In this document: piece after piece, positions 1 to 6,434 of the stretch
How positions within the stretch are numbered: position 1 is the first letter of the stretch
Layout: every line of letters begins with the position of its first letter
IMG/VR virus record: IMGVR_UViG_3300007363_000055
Span: 1-35,076 of that record
Reading direction: 5' to 3' (one strand)
DNA: 35,076 nucleotides
Origin: a virus
Made by a program: the position numbers and the translations under genes
The notes under the pieces: generated by a model
Seen by the model: the letters and a program-made list of their open reading frames with translations, nothing else
Told to the model about the DNA's origin: nothing
Database searches by the model: none

Positions 1-216
1 ATCGAGACGATACTCCACGTAAATCCGGTCTGATCCATTATATTGCATTGCCTCCTTAACACCTGAGATATAGGTATCGTAGAGCTTCTTGGATCTTCTG
101 TAATCCAGTAGACCCTTGATGAAATCTCTAGCGTTCACGATGTTGGCGTCGCTTAGAGATCTAATAGCAGACTGTGATATCTGCTTCTCAAGTTCAAGCT
201 TCTCAAACCTATTCAT
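1..216 (-). CDS. Family A DNA polymerase, third piece (thumb/palm start), partial at window edge
   Basis: The 72 visible codons start with ATG at 216 and run off the left edge with no stop. The stretch LLDYRRSKKLYDTYISG followed by RIYVEYRL resembles the conserved family A polymerase segment at the thumb-to-palm junction (the 'YRelsKLkstYid...' region before the palm). The polymerase active site itself would lie outside the window. The start codon overlaps the end of the preceding polymerase piece by 8 bases (ATGAATAG), and a TAA lies directly before the ATG in this frame, so translation must begin here or ribosomes must shift within those 8 bases. The three pieces align end to end without missing conserved blocks, which suggests a divided but working enzyme. 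Sequencing indels remain the alternative. Confidence 0.75.
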   Translation of the reverse strand, partial: MNRFEKLELEKQISQSAIRSLSDANIVNARDFIKGLLDYRRSKKLYDTYISGVKEAMQYNGSDRIYVEYRLD

Positions 217-718
217 TTAGACCTCTGCGATTGATTTCTTCTTCAAGTTGTTCTAGTAAGATATCTAATGCTTCCGCGCTCGTGCTTGGAGCCCCAGTTT
301 TCTCCGATGTGATCGGGGGATACAGGTTGAACCCACCTTCTACAATATTCTTCTTCTTATCGCAAGAATAGAGTATACGAGTAAGGTCATCAGTGGAGGT
401 AAGCTCTAGAGTCTTGTCTACTTCCTTGAAGGAATACAATCTATCCTCATTATTAAGGATATCATCCTTCAGCAAGACACCCAGTTCGTTTACTTTACTA
501 CCCGATATCAAAAGACCGTCAAGCTCCATGGTCTTGAAGAACTCGACCGCTGGAACCATGAGCTTATCATAGAGGTTATCCATCTTAAGCTCAGAGATTC
601 TTTTCTCTAGCTTCTGGAATACCTTCATGGTGAAGTAGGCATCAAGAGCATTACCTCTAGCCATCGTTGGCAGGGGCATGTTCTTCCAGTCTGTTTTCTT
701 GCCGTCTTGCCCTAACAT
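209..718 (-). CDS. Family A DNA polymerase, second piece (C-terminal half of 3'-5' exonuclease plus linker/thumb start)
   Basis: This 169-residue piece continues the exonuclease domain begun in the upstream ORF. Residues 20-30 (ARGNALDAYFT) match the Exo III block with D26 as the expected metal-binding aspartate, but the usual tyrosine four residues earlier is a glycine (G22). Residues 53-71 (LMVPAVEFFKTMELDGLLI) match the conserved segment after the exonuclease, and residues 129-152 contain FNLYPP and a TGAPSTSAEALD block typical of the thumb entry (FN-SP ... TG-STSAEVL). It starts at the ATG inside a TAATG stop/start junction with the first piece. In its own frame a TGA lies only six codons before that ATG. 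Probably a subunit of a divided polymerase that works together with its two neighbours. Confidence 0.75.
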   Translation of the reverse strand: MLGQDGKKTDWKNMPLPTMARGNALDAYFTMKVFQKLEKRISELKMDNLYDKLMVPAVEFFKTMELDGLLISGSKVNELGVLLKDDILNNEDRLYSFKEVDKTLELTSTDDLTRILYSCDKKKNIVEGGFNLYPPITSEKTGAPSTSAEALDILLEQLEEEINRRGLNE

Positions 719-1743
719 TAGATTACGCCCTGCTCATTTGGAAAGTAGTAGGATACCAAATCCTTGAGGCTCTTAGGAAGATTTTCGTCAACCATGTGCT
801 GCATGAGCTTGGTATCGTAGATGTTCCTTATATCAGACAAGCCCTGCCTAGCCAAGAACTTTGTATCAAATTGTGCCTTGTGAAATATCTTCCGTGTTAA
901 GTCGTTGGTAAATATTTCACTAAAAAGTTTATTTACGGTAGAAATCCATCCGTCCGGGTGAGTGAATTCCTTGTGATACATTGGAATTGTGAAAGTAACT
1001 AGCTTCCCCTTATGATTAAAGCTCAGGGCTACCGTCTGTATCTCGTCTTTGAGGAAGTCTAGCCCGGTGGTTTCAATATCTACCGCCACATCGCAGTTCT
1101 TATATTCCGCTAGCTTATTGAGCTTCTCAATCGTATCTAGCATCTCCCAAGAGAACTCTGAATCAGTCCCACGCTTGTTATAGTATGTCTCAATACCGTT
1201 CTGGATATCCAGTTTGAATAGGTATTGGTTCTGAGGCTCCATTAGCACCTGGACTGGGTGATACAGTGCCACCACAGGGATGCCCTCATACTCAAACGCC
1301 TTCCCTCGCTTGCCCATGATGCCGCTTTTCTTAGTTAGCATCACCAAGGGTAGGTTGCCACAGACAAAGATAACCTTAGGCTTGCAGGCTCGTACAGTCG
1401 CCAGAATATGGTTACGGCAGATATCTTTATCTTCCTTGGTCATATCCTTATCCTTAACGTTGATGCACTTAACTGACGCAGTGTATTCTACGTGTGGGAT
1501 AAGATGCCCAAATCCTGCGGACTCTAAGATAGATTCAATTAAATCCTGCTCCTTCGTTAAGAAGGGTGTTATTTCACCATGCTCAAGCTTAAAAGACTCG
1601 GACACAAATAAAATCTCGCAGAGCTTATTAAAACCCATCTCCCAATGATCCATAATCGAGTGGCACACTTGATTACGTTCAAGTTGAGTGCAACCTTTAC
1701 AATCAATATATTCATATTTAAAAGGATCTGGTAGTATTCTCAT
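718..1743 (-). CDS. Family A DNA polymerase, first piece: family 4 UDG-like domain plus N-terminal part of 3'-5' exonuclease
   Basis: The protein has 341 residues. Residues about 1-190 look like a family 4 uracil-DNA glycosylase domain: C15-x2-C18 and C93-x15-C109 fit the four ligands of its 4Fe-4S cluster, RG sits at 146-147 and H162-P163 fits the conserved HP motif. The catalytic GEAPG motif is replaced by SESFK (48-52), so glycosylase activity is doubtful. Residues about 217-341 start a DnaQ-like exonuclease: Exo I D222-I-E224, Exo II with D293, and an IYDT block with D310. The third exonuclease block lies in the next ORF, because this one ends at a TAATG junction. UDG-like domains fused to phage family A polymerases are known, for example in SPO1. 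The ATG at 1743 has no clear Shine-Dalgarno and sits in a hairpin. Confidence 0.8.
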   Translation of the reverse strand: MRILPDPFKYEYIDCKGCTQLERNQVCHSIMDHWEMGFNKLCEILFVSESFKLEHGEITPFLTKEQDLIESILESAGFGHLIPHVEYTASVKCINVKDKDMTKEDKDICRNHILATVRACKPKVIFVCGNLPLVMLTKKSGIMGKRGKAFEYEGIPVVALYHPVQVLMEPQNQYLFKLDIQNGIETYYNKRGTDSEFSWEMLDTIEKLNKLAEYKNCDVAVDIETTGLDFLKDEIQTVALSFNHKGKLVTFTIPMYHKEFTHPDGWISTVNKLFSEIFTNDLTRKIFHKAQFDTKFLARQGLSDIRNIYDTKLMQHMVDENLPKSLKDLVSYYFPNEQGVI

Positions 1744-1747
1744 ACTA
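1732..1747 (-). promoter_or_regulatory. Candidate translational-operator hairpin over the polymerase start codon
   Basis: On the minus strand TAGTAT-GAGA-ATACTA forms a perfect 6-bp stem with a GAGA loop, which fits the GNRA tetraloop class. The A and T of the polymerase ATG (1743-1741) lie in the stem and its G opens the loop. T4 DNA polymerase represses its own translation by binding a hairpin near its ribosome-binding site; a similar role here is only inference. The stem is short and has a single G-C pair, so its stability is marginal. Confidence 0.3.
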
Positions 1748-1757
1748 TTATTAATTT

Positions 1758-2120
1758 GTGTCGGAGTATCTTAATAACAAGCGTTTTGAACAACTAATTA
1801 AACTACACTGTTCTGGTAATTACGAATTTCAGGATGAGCTGATGTATTGCTTCGACGCCCTCATCAGCAATATTATAGACGCTTTCCATTTTAAAGTGGA
1901 CAAGGAGGATGCAAAACAAGAATGCTTCCTCCTTGTCCTAAGGACACTGCGTAATTTTAAACCGGAGAACGGCTCTGCGTTCAATTATTTTACGACAGTA
2001 ATTATAAATAACTTAAAACTGGTAGCTACTAAAGTTAAAAGACATAAACTCAAGTTGGAAGCTTATTTTGAGTTTAAATTTGGATTTCCTGTTCAGCCAC
2101 CAGACGTTAGTTCATGCTGA
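1758..2120 (+). CDS. Small sigma-70 region 2-like factor, possibly a gp55-type late sigma
   Basis: The 120-residue protein carries a block at residues 51-87 (DAKQECFLLVLRTLRNFKP ... GSAFNYFTTVIINNL) that matches sigma-70 region 2, including the 'F-P...G-aF.yf...ii.n' pattern seen in phage late sigma factors such as T4 gp55. A basic stretch follows (TKVKRHKLKLEA, 91-102). There is no region 4 and it is shorter than T4 gp55 (185 residues). The start is taken as GTG because a TAA stop lies two codons upstream and no earlier start is available; no strong Shine-Dalgarno is visible. It is transcribed divergently from the polymerase, with only 14 bases between the two starts, and its last 28 bases overlap the convergent gene. 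Likely role: directing host RNA polymerase to phage promoters. Confidence 0.65.
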   Translation: MSEYLNNKRFEQLIKLHCSGNYEFQDELMYCFDALISNIIDAFHFKVDKEDAKQECFLLVLRTLRNFKPENGSAFNYFTTVIINNLKLVATKVKRHKLKLEAYFEFKFGFPVQPPDVSSC

Positions 2121-2434
2121 ATGGCAGTAGCATTATCTACAATCACCATTTTAATCTGATCATCTATCATTTGGAAGTTGATCAAAGTTGGGACTGTATT
2201 TAATTTTAAGTCTTGCTCAAAAGTCTCATTTAGAACCTGCATAACTTCAGGGACTTCAAACAAGTTTACGCGAGCATCATAACCCTTGAACTTGGTTGAA
2301 TGCTCATTCCAAGGGCTATATACTAGAACCCTAATCCTATTCTTAGGTCCACCCTTAGGAAGTAGCTCATCTATAGCACGAACAAGTTGCTGTAGACGTT
2401 CCCACGAATTAATATTTTTTGGAATATAGTTCAT
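2093..2434 (-). CDS. Unknown 113-residue protein
   Basis: I do not recognise this protein. It looks globular: the N-terminal half is basic (LLPKGGPKNRIRVLVYSP), and the C-terminal half has alternating hydrophobic strands (VPTLINFQMIDDQIKMVIVD). There are no cysteines, membrane segments or signal peptide. It overlaps the upstream minus-strand gene by 4 bases (ATGA), which points to translational coupling, and its 3' end overlaps the convergent sigma-like gene by 28 bases. The reading frame is long for this AT-rich DNA and uses the same strand as its partner, so it is probably a real gene. Confidence 0.6.
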   Translation of the reverse strand: MNYIPKNINSWERLQQLVRAIDELLPKGGPKNRIRVLVYSPWNEHSTKFKGYDARVNLFEVPEVMQVLNETFEQDLKLNTVPTLINFQMIDDQIKMVIVDNATAIQHELTSGG

Positions 2435-2745
2435 GGCTTAGGGAGATTATTTTCTATTGCGGATACGTTAACACCGGAAGCCTCAAGATTCTTTCTCATC
2501 TCAGGGTCATTTAAAATTTGACGAGAGATAGCTTGAAGCTTATCATTTAAATGCTCAATACCATTAAAGAATATTTGCTTAAAGAAATCCTCATCACTGA
2601 TATTGGGTGGTCTAACTGCCTCAGACCAATTTTTAAACCCTTCAGCCTCATCCTTTGATAATTTAATAGCTAACTTCATACGACCTCTACTTCTTTCTGT
2701 TAATTTTATTTTCCAATTTGAACCATCAAATTTAATTTTATCCAT
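2431..2745 (-). CDS. Unknown 104-residue protein, coupled to the downstream 113-residue gene
   Basis: I do not recognise this protein. The N-terminus (residues 1-30) is lysine- and arginine-rich (KIKLTERSRGRMKLAIKLS). The rest is predicted mostly helical and acidic, ending in ENNLPKP. It starts at an ATG with no obvious Shine-Dalgarno, 30 bases from the divergently transcribed nuclease gene. A near-palindromic CTATAATAG element sits in the gap between them. Its stop overlaps the next gene's start as ATGA, so the two are probably made together. Confidence 0.6.
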   Translation of the reverse strand: MDKIKFDGSNWKIKLTERSRGRMKLAIKLSKDEAEGFKNWSEAVRPPNISDEDFFKQIFFNGIEHLNDKLQAISRQILNDPEMRKNLEASGVNVSAIENNLPKP

Positions 2746-2751
2746 CGAACA

Positions 2752-2759
2752 CTATAATA
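2752..2759 (+). promoter_or_regulatory. Candidate -10 element CTATAATA in a divergent 30-base gap
   Basis: CTATAATA includes a perfect TATAAT at 2753-2758, 17 bases before the nuclease ATG, and the same CTATAATA string recurs before the 813-residue gene. With the next base it reads CTATAATAG, which is nearly its own reverse complement (CTAT-A-ATAG), so it could also serve the minus-strand gene starting at 2745. No -35 box was found. A start about 7 bases downstream would fall in or near the GGAG at 2764-2767. Confidence 0.35.
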
Positions 2760-2775
2760 GCTTGGAGTATTAAAA

Positions 2776-3324
2776 ATGCAAGACAATTTTGATTTAAAAA
2801 ACTTAATCAAGAACAAAAAGAAAAGAAAAAACAGCAGAACAAAAGGTAATACTTTTGAAAGAAAAATTTGTTCTATATTGAATGAATTTTTTGATACTAC
2901 TGAATTTATTAGATCTCCAGGATCTGGAGCTTTTTCTACTACACATAATTTACCTGAACACTTAAAGTTTAGTGGTGATTTAATAACACCTAAAACATTT
3001 AAATTCACTATTGAGTGTAAGAAAGGATATAATAAAGAAAATATTGGATCTGTATTTAATGAGAAATCAGATCTTATGTCTTTTATAGAGCAAGCTGAAA
3101 AAGATTCTAAAAAAATCCAGAAAAATTTTATGTTGATCTTTCAACAAGACAGAAAAGATATCCTATGTCTATTCAAGGAAAAGGGTTCGCTCGCTCTGGC
3201 GACCTACGCCGAAAATCACGACCACATTCATTTGAATTTTTTAAATGAACGGTATATCATATGTCGTCTTCCAGATTTACTAGCTACGACTAAAGAATTT
3301 AATGCAAAACATTTATGGATATAG
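2776..3324 (+). CDS. PD-(D/E)XK family nuclease, possibly a Holliday junction resolvase-type enzyme
   Basis: The 182-residue protein shows the ordered motifs of the PD-(D/E)XK fold: KGNTFERK with E28, RSPGSGAF (46-53), SGDLITP with D68, and IECKK with E80-x-K82. This arrangement resembles archaeal-type Holliday junction resolvases and related phage endonucleases that act on branched DNA or on DNA before packaging. The family is only a fold-level assignment; substrate and role are inferred. The N-terminus is very basic (NKKKRKNSRTK), which suits DNA binding. The ATG at 2776 has GGAG at 2764-2767 at suitable spacing. A short GC-rich patch near 3180-3220 stands out in an otherwise AT-rich gene. 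It ends 9 bases from the convergent 813-residue gene. Confidence 0.7.
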   Translation: MQDNFDLKNLIKNKKKRKNSRTKGNTFERKICSILNEFFDTTEFIRSPGSGAFSTTHNLPEHLKFSGDLITPKTFKFTIECKKGYNKENIGSVFNEKSDLMSFIEQAEKDSKKIQKNFMLIFQQDRKDILCLFKEKGSLALATYAENHDHIHLNFLNERYIICRLPDLLATTKEFNAKHLWI

Positions 3325-3333
3325 GTATTATCC

Positions 3334-5775
3334 TTAAGCTACTTCTAACCCTTGTCTTTCTTTCAAAGAAAGTATTTTAGAATTGTGTTGCTGTAAAATA
3401 GATTTAGGTATATGGCAGTCTGCTCTTTTTCCATTGAAAGTTACTTCTACTCCATTTAAAATAAACTTACCATCACGAACTTCTATTTGAGCATTCTTTA
3501 CATTATCTTGATTTGATATAGAATCTCTTACTGATTGAAGATATTTATTTTGTTCTCCAACATACATAGTTCTATTTTTAGCGTCTATTACTGTAAGCAT
3601 TGAGTTGTCAGCGGCACCGCCAGCAAATAAAGCCAAAGCTACCACAAATCCTAGACCTTTTCTTCTTTGTTTTAAATCTGGAGATCCATCTTCAGTTTTA
3701 GCATCAACTAACTGTTGAATTCTTCTTTTCTGTATTACAGAAGCAATTGTTGCACATACTTTTTCCCAGTCTTGCTCATCAGAAAATTTAATCATTTTTT
3801 CTATTTCTATTATTGCATTTTGAGTTAACCCTTTAAATATATCATTTTTTCTAAAATAATCTAAAGTAGACTTTAAAAATTCTTCTCTCATTTTTGCTGT
3901 TTGAAAAACTCTAACTCCACCTTTCTGAGTAAAATATTTTACTTCCTTTGGAATTTTTTTCATAATATCTAATTCAGATTGAAATCTTGATAATTCTTCT
4001 TTAACTAAATTTAAATCTTGTTCGGTAACCCCAGATTCTTTCATCATTTTTTTTTGTCTTTCAACATCAGCGCGGCATCTAGGAGAATCTTTAACTACTT
4101 TGCCACAATAGGTTCCGTCAATTACTGCAGTAATATTTGATTGGCTTGCCTGACCAAGGTCAATTGATTCAGCTTCATTAGAAAATTTTAAACTATCACC
4201 TATTAAATATACTTTGGATAAATTTTTACAATCTGTCCCATCACATTCTATTTCAGAAATATCTCTCTCTATAATCATTTTTTCTGCAGTGGCTTGGTCA
4301 AATCCCATGCTTAGTAAAGCTTTTACGGCAGACTCTTTTGTAGAATACACTTCAAGCATATCTGCTTTTCTACCTAATCCTACAGTATGCGCAGATTTCA
4401 TAACATGCATGGGCCGTCTAATATCTACTCCCATATATGCCATTCTACTCATTACTCTTGAGAATCTTTCCATAGCTTGTTGAGCATTAGCCATTTTCCC
4501 ATTTCCAAAAGCATTTACTACTGTTTGAATAAAAAACATGCTTAAGTTATCATCTAAATCCATAGACACAGCGCCCTCTGTGTTATATTGATCTATCAAA
4601 CCTTGAAATGCTTCCATTAATTTATCTTGATTTTGTATCCATCTTTCAAAAAGGTCTGATATTTTTTTATTGCATCTATTTGATTCTGGACTATCTTGTT
4701 GTAAATTTCTGCATCTAGCATGTAAAATTACAGCGTTTCTCAAGTCTTCAAAAAAGAAACCTCTAATTGTTGCTCCCCTACCTCCAATACCATTTCCATT
4801 CCTTAAGAAGTTTCCATGATCTGTTTCTAGTTCTAATTGTTTTTCAGTTCCAGGATCTTCATGTAATGAAATCATTCCATTTATTAATGAAGTAATGTAT
4901 TGACTGTCTTCATGGAAAAGCATTCCTTGCCCAGTTATGGGATCTCTAATTATTATTTGACCTACTTTACTTATGCTTACTGATTGTTTAAGATATTGAA
5001 CATCTTCCAAAGTTAATTTTTCTTTAGATAGTATTTTAAATATTTCTTGAAAAATTTTAGATACATTTCTTTTGATGTGGGTTATATCTTGATCATTTCT
5101 AGTTGGAACACATATGGATTCATTTTCATCGCAAGACTCAATAACATAACTACTTTGAGCTATGGTTCTAGCTAAGTCTCCTGAGTTTCCTGTATTGAGA
5201 AGTCTTGCATGGGCACCCCTAAGAATTTTGCATTTTGTTTTATCTATTTTACATATTTTTTCAACAGTTTTATTGTATTCTATTTCTGATAAAAACTCAT
5301 GGGAGTCTAAAAATTCATATGTTTTTTTTGGTTGTTCTTCTACTTTATCTTGTTTTGGATTACTTGGATCTAATTTTAGTTGTCCATTAGCATCTTGATT
5401 TTGTTCACCACCTGTAGCTCCTTGAGATGATTGTCCTCCTTGTGCAGCTTGATCTAATAATCTTGCAAACTCATCTTCATCTGCTGCAGTTTTTATTCCA
5501 TATTCTCTTCCATATCTTGGTCCTGGAAAACCCGTAAAAACTACAACGCCCTTACCATTTATAGTTACATACGCAGGAGGTAATTGAGTTACTGGGATTT
5601 GTCGGCCATTTGATGTTTTTGCATTCGCAATATATTTTTTAGCAGCATACACAGCTTGAGGAGATGGGGGCTGGGATAATCTTCTTTTCCCGCCCGATCT
5701 ATCGCGCTCTAACAATCTGAGACTTCTATTTTTTAACTGACTGTAGCTTTCTAATAATTTATAAAAGTAATTCAT
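3334..5775 (-). CDS. 813-residue candidate internal head protein with T4-like capsid-targeting N-terminus
   Basis: I do not recognise the family. The N-terminus MNYFYKLLES looks like the 10-residue capsid-targeting sequences of T4 internal proteins (MKTYQEFIAE, cut by gp21 after Glu); L7-L8-E9 fits the (L/I)-x-E cleavage rule. Residues 110-150 are a low-complexity Gln/Gly/Ser/Lys linker. Cysteines come mainly as close pairs: 175/182, 215/222, 355/368, 511/516 and 557/567. Residues 707-721 (GLGFVVALALFAGGA) form a short hydrophobic stretch that might insert in a membrane. Residues 690-706 are basic. The gene stands alone behind a terminator-like palindrome, with no Shine-Dalgarno and a TATAAT only 6 bases before the ATG. 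An injected protein is the best inference. A structural or enzymatic virion protein of another kind is possible. Confidence 0.6.
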   Translation of the reverse strand: MNYFYKLLESYSQLKNRSLRLLERDRSGGKRRLSQPPSPQAVYAAKKYIANAKTSNGRQIPVTQLPPAYVTINGKGVVVFTGFPGPRYGREYGIKTAADEDEFARLLDQAAQGGQSSQGATGGEQNQDANGQLKLDPSNPKQDKVEEQPKKTYEFLDSHEFLSEIEYNKTVEKICKIDKTKCKILRGAHARLLNTGNSGDLARTIAQSSYVIESCDENESICVPTRNDQDITHIKRNVSKIFQEIFKILSKEKLTLEDVQYLKQSVSISKVGQIIIRDPITGQGMLFHEDSQYITSLINGMISLHEDPGTEKQLELETDHGNFLRNGNGIGGRGATIRGFFFEDLRNAVILHARCRNLQQDSPESNRCNKKISDLFERWIQNQDKLMEAFQGLIDQYNTEGAVSMDLDDNLSMFFIQTVVNAFGNGKMANAQQAMERFSRVMSRMAYMGVDIRRPMHVMKSAHTVGLGRKADMLEVYSTKESAVKALLSMGFDQATAEKMIIERDISEIECDGTDCKNLSKVYLIGDSLKFSNEAESIDLGQASQSNITAVIDGTYCGKVVKDSPRCRADVERQKKMMKESGVTEQDLNLVKEELSRFQSELDIMKKIPKEVKYFTQKGGVRVFQTAKMREEFLKSTLDYFRKNDIFKGLTQNAIIEIEKMIKFSDEQDWEKVCATIASVIQKRRIQQLVDAKTEDGSPDLKQRRKGLGFVVALALFAGGAADNSMLTVIDAKNRTMYVGEQNKYLQSVRDSISNQDNVKNAQIEVRDGKFILNGVEVTFNGKRADCHIPKSILQQHNSKILSLKERQGLEVA

Positions 5776-5781
5776 ATAGAT

Positions 5782-5790
5782 ATTATAGCA
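5782..5790 (-). promoter_or_regulatory. Candidate extended -10 promoter TGCTATAAT for the 813-residue gene
   Basis: The minus strand reads TGCTATAAT followed by ATCTAT and then the ATG at 5775. TG-n-TATAAT is an extended -10 element. A start site about 7 bases downstream would coincide with the ATG and give a leaderless transcript, which would explain the missing Shine-Dalgarno. A closely similar CTAAATATCTAT precedes the gp13-like gene at 10989. Confidence 0.4.
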
Positions 5791-5820
5791 AAATAGCCTA
5801 CCACTAGTGGTAGGCTATTT
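5791..5820 (-). terminator. Perfect 30-base palindrome, terminator after the tail tube gene
   Basis: The 30 bases are fully self-complementary. Each 15-base half can pair with the other around a central CTAG, with GCCTACCA/TGGTAGGC as the GC-bearing part of the stem. It lies 25 bases after the tube gene stop and before the 813-residue gene. The minus-strand 3' side ends in TATTTTG, a weak U-tract. It could also act on plus-strand transcription, being symmetric. Confidence 0.65.
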
Positions 5821-5823
5821 ATA
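5816..5823 (-). promoter_or_regulatory. T4 late-promoter-like octamer TATAAATA overlapping the palindrome
   Basis: The minus strand carries TATAAATA, the T4 late promoter consensus read by gp55-type sigma factors. A start site 5-7 bases downstream would fall inside the palindrome, so such a transcript would lack the hairpin's 5' arm and escape termination. TATAAATA also occurs by chance inside AT-rich genes here (for example reverse-complemented near 23522 and 24608), so this call is tentative. Confidence 0.3.
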
Positions 5824-5844
5824 ATTAAATAAGATCAAGTAGGA

Positions 5845-6429
5845 TTAGTTATAGTTGTAGTAATCCATGTAGTCATATCTAAACGTTACATTTATAGTAG
5901 CAAACTCGCTTTGTGAATAATTCTTTTCTGAGAACTTAACGGCTCTTGGATATACCCCATAGAACTCAATAGCGGCATGAGGATTACGGGTGTTATCTAA
6001 TTCAAGAACTCTAAGCTTCATAGCTTTGAAAGTTCCTAGTGAACCCCCTGGTCTGGCATACTTGGTAGCATTGCCTGAGAGAGGATCGTAGATGCTTCTA
6101 AACCATTCCCACAAAGTTCCGGCAGACTTCTTCAGGTAAAGGTTATCAAAAGTTATTACCAACTCTTCATTCTTTACTGAGCCTGGGAAGTAAATTTGAT
6201 CGTTTAGTCTTCTTACTTCGATATCTTCTACGCTTATACCAGTGGACTCTACCTGTTTTGCAGCTAAAGTTAATCCATCGGTTTCACCACTTATATCTGA
6301 TGGCAACCCTTCAAAGGTTACCTCAAACATGTAATTCCTTACTGAATCAAGTTCAGTTGATATTACTGGTAGAGCTTGTCCTAGTCTAGCGTTACGAAAT
6401 GTATTCTTATATTTACTTTGAACTGCCAT
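5845..6429 (-). CDS. Tail tube protein (gp19-like)
   Basis: The 194-residue protein sits directly after the sheath gene (5-base gap), as gp19 follows gp18 in T4, and has a similar length to T4 gp19 (163 residues). The pattern fits the family: N-terminal RNYMFEVTFEGLP strand (residues 31-43), a GLTLAAKQVESTGISVEDIEVRR block (52-74) typical of tube subunits, LVITFDNLYLKK, WEWFRSIYDPLSG, and a C-terminal FSEKNYSQSEFATINVTFRYDYMDYYN that closely fits the tube family's end. It polymerises into hexameric rings that form the inner tail tube through which DNA passes. A palindrome follows its stop. Confidence 0.9.
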   Translation of the reverse strand: MAVQSKYKNTFRNARLGQALPVISTELDSVRNYMFEVTFEGLPSDISGETDGLTLAAKQVESTGISVEDIEVRRLNDQIYFPGSVKNEELVITFDNLYLKKSAGTLWEWFRSIYDPLSGNATKYARPGGSLGTFKAMKLRVLELDNTRNPHAAIEFYGVYPRAVKFSEKNYSQSEFATINVTFRYDYMDYYNYN

Positions 6430-6434
6430 TTTTA

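Noticed and set aside
667-900. Plus-strand ORF opposite the polymerase junction
   Set aside because: It lies opposite well-supported polymerase coding sequence, has no recognisable protein pattern and no ribosome-binding site.
1280-1648. 122-codon plus-strand ORF in the polymerase region
   Set aside because: It is fully antisense to the UDG-like domain, whose cysteine and HP motifs make the minus strand the coding one.
2706-3008. Minus-strand ORF of 100 codons with a hydrophobic stretch that looks like a membrane segment
   Set aside because: It is antisense to the nuclease gene with intact motifs; the run of F and L is the complement of the Lys-rich nuclease N-terminus.
3317-3333. Small inverted repeat (GGATA/TATCC) between convergent genes as a terminator
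   Set aside because: The stem has only 5 bp, there is no T-run, and it overlaps the nuclease stop and the 813-residue gene's end region.
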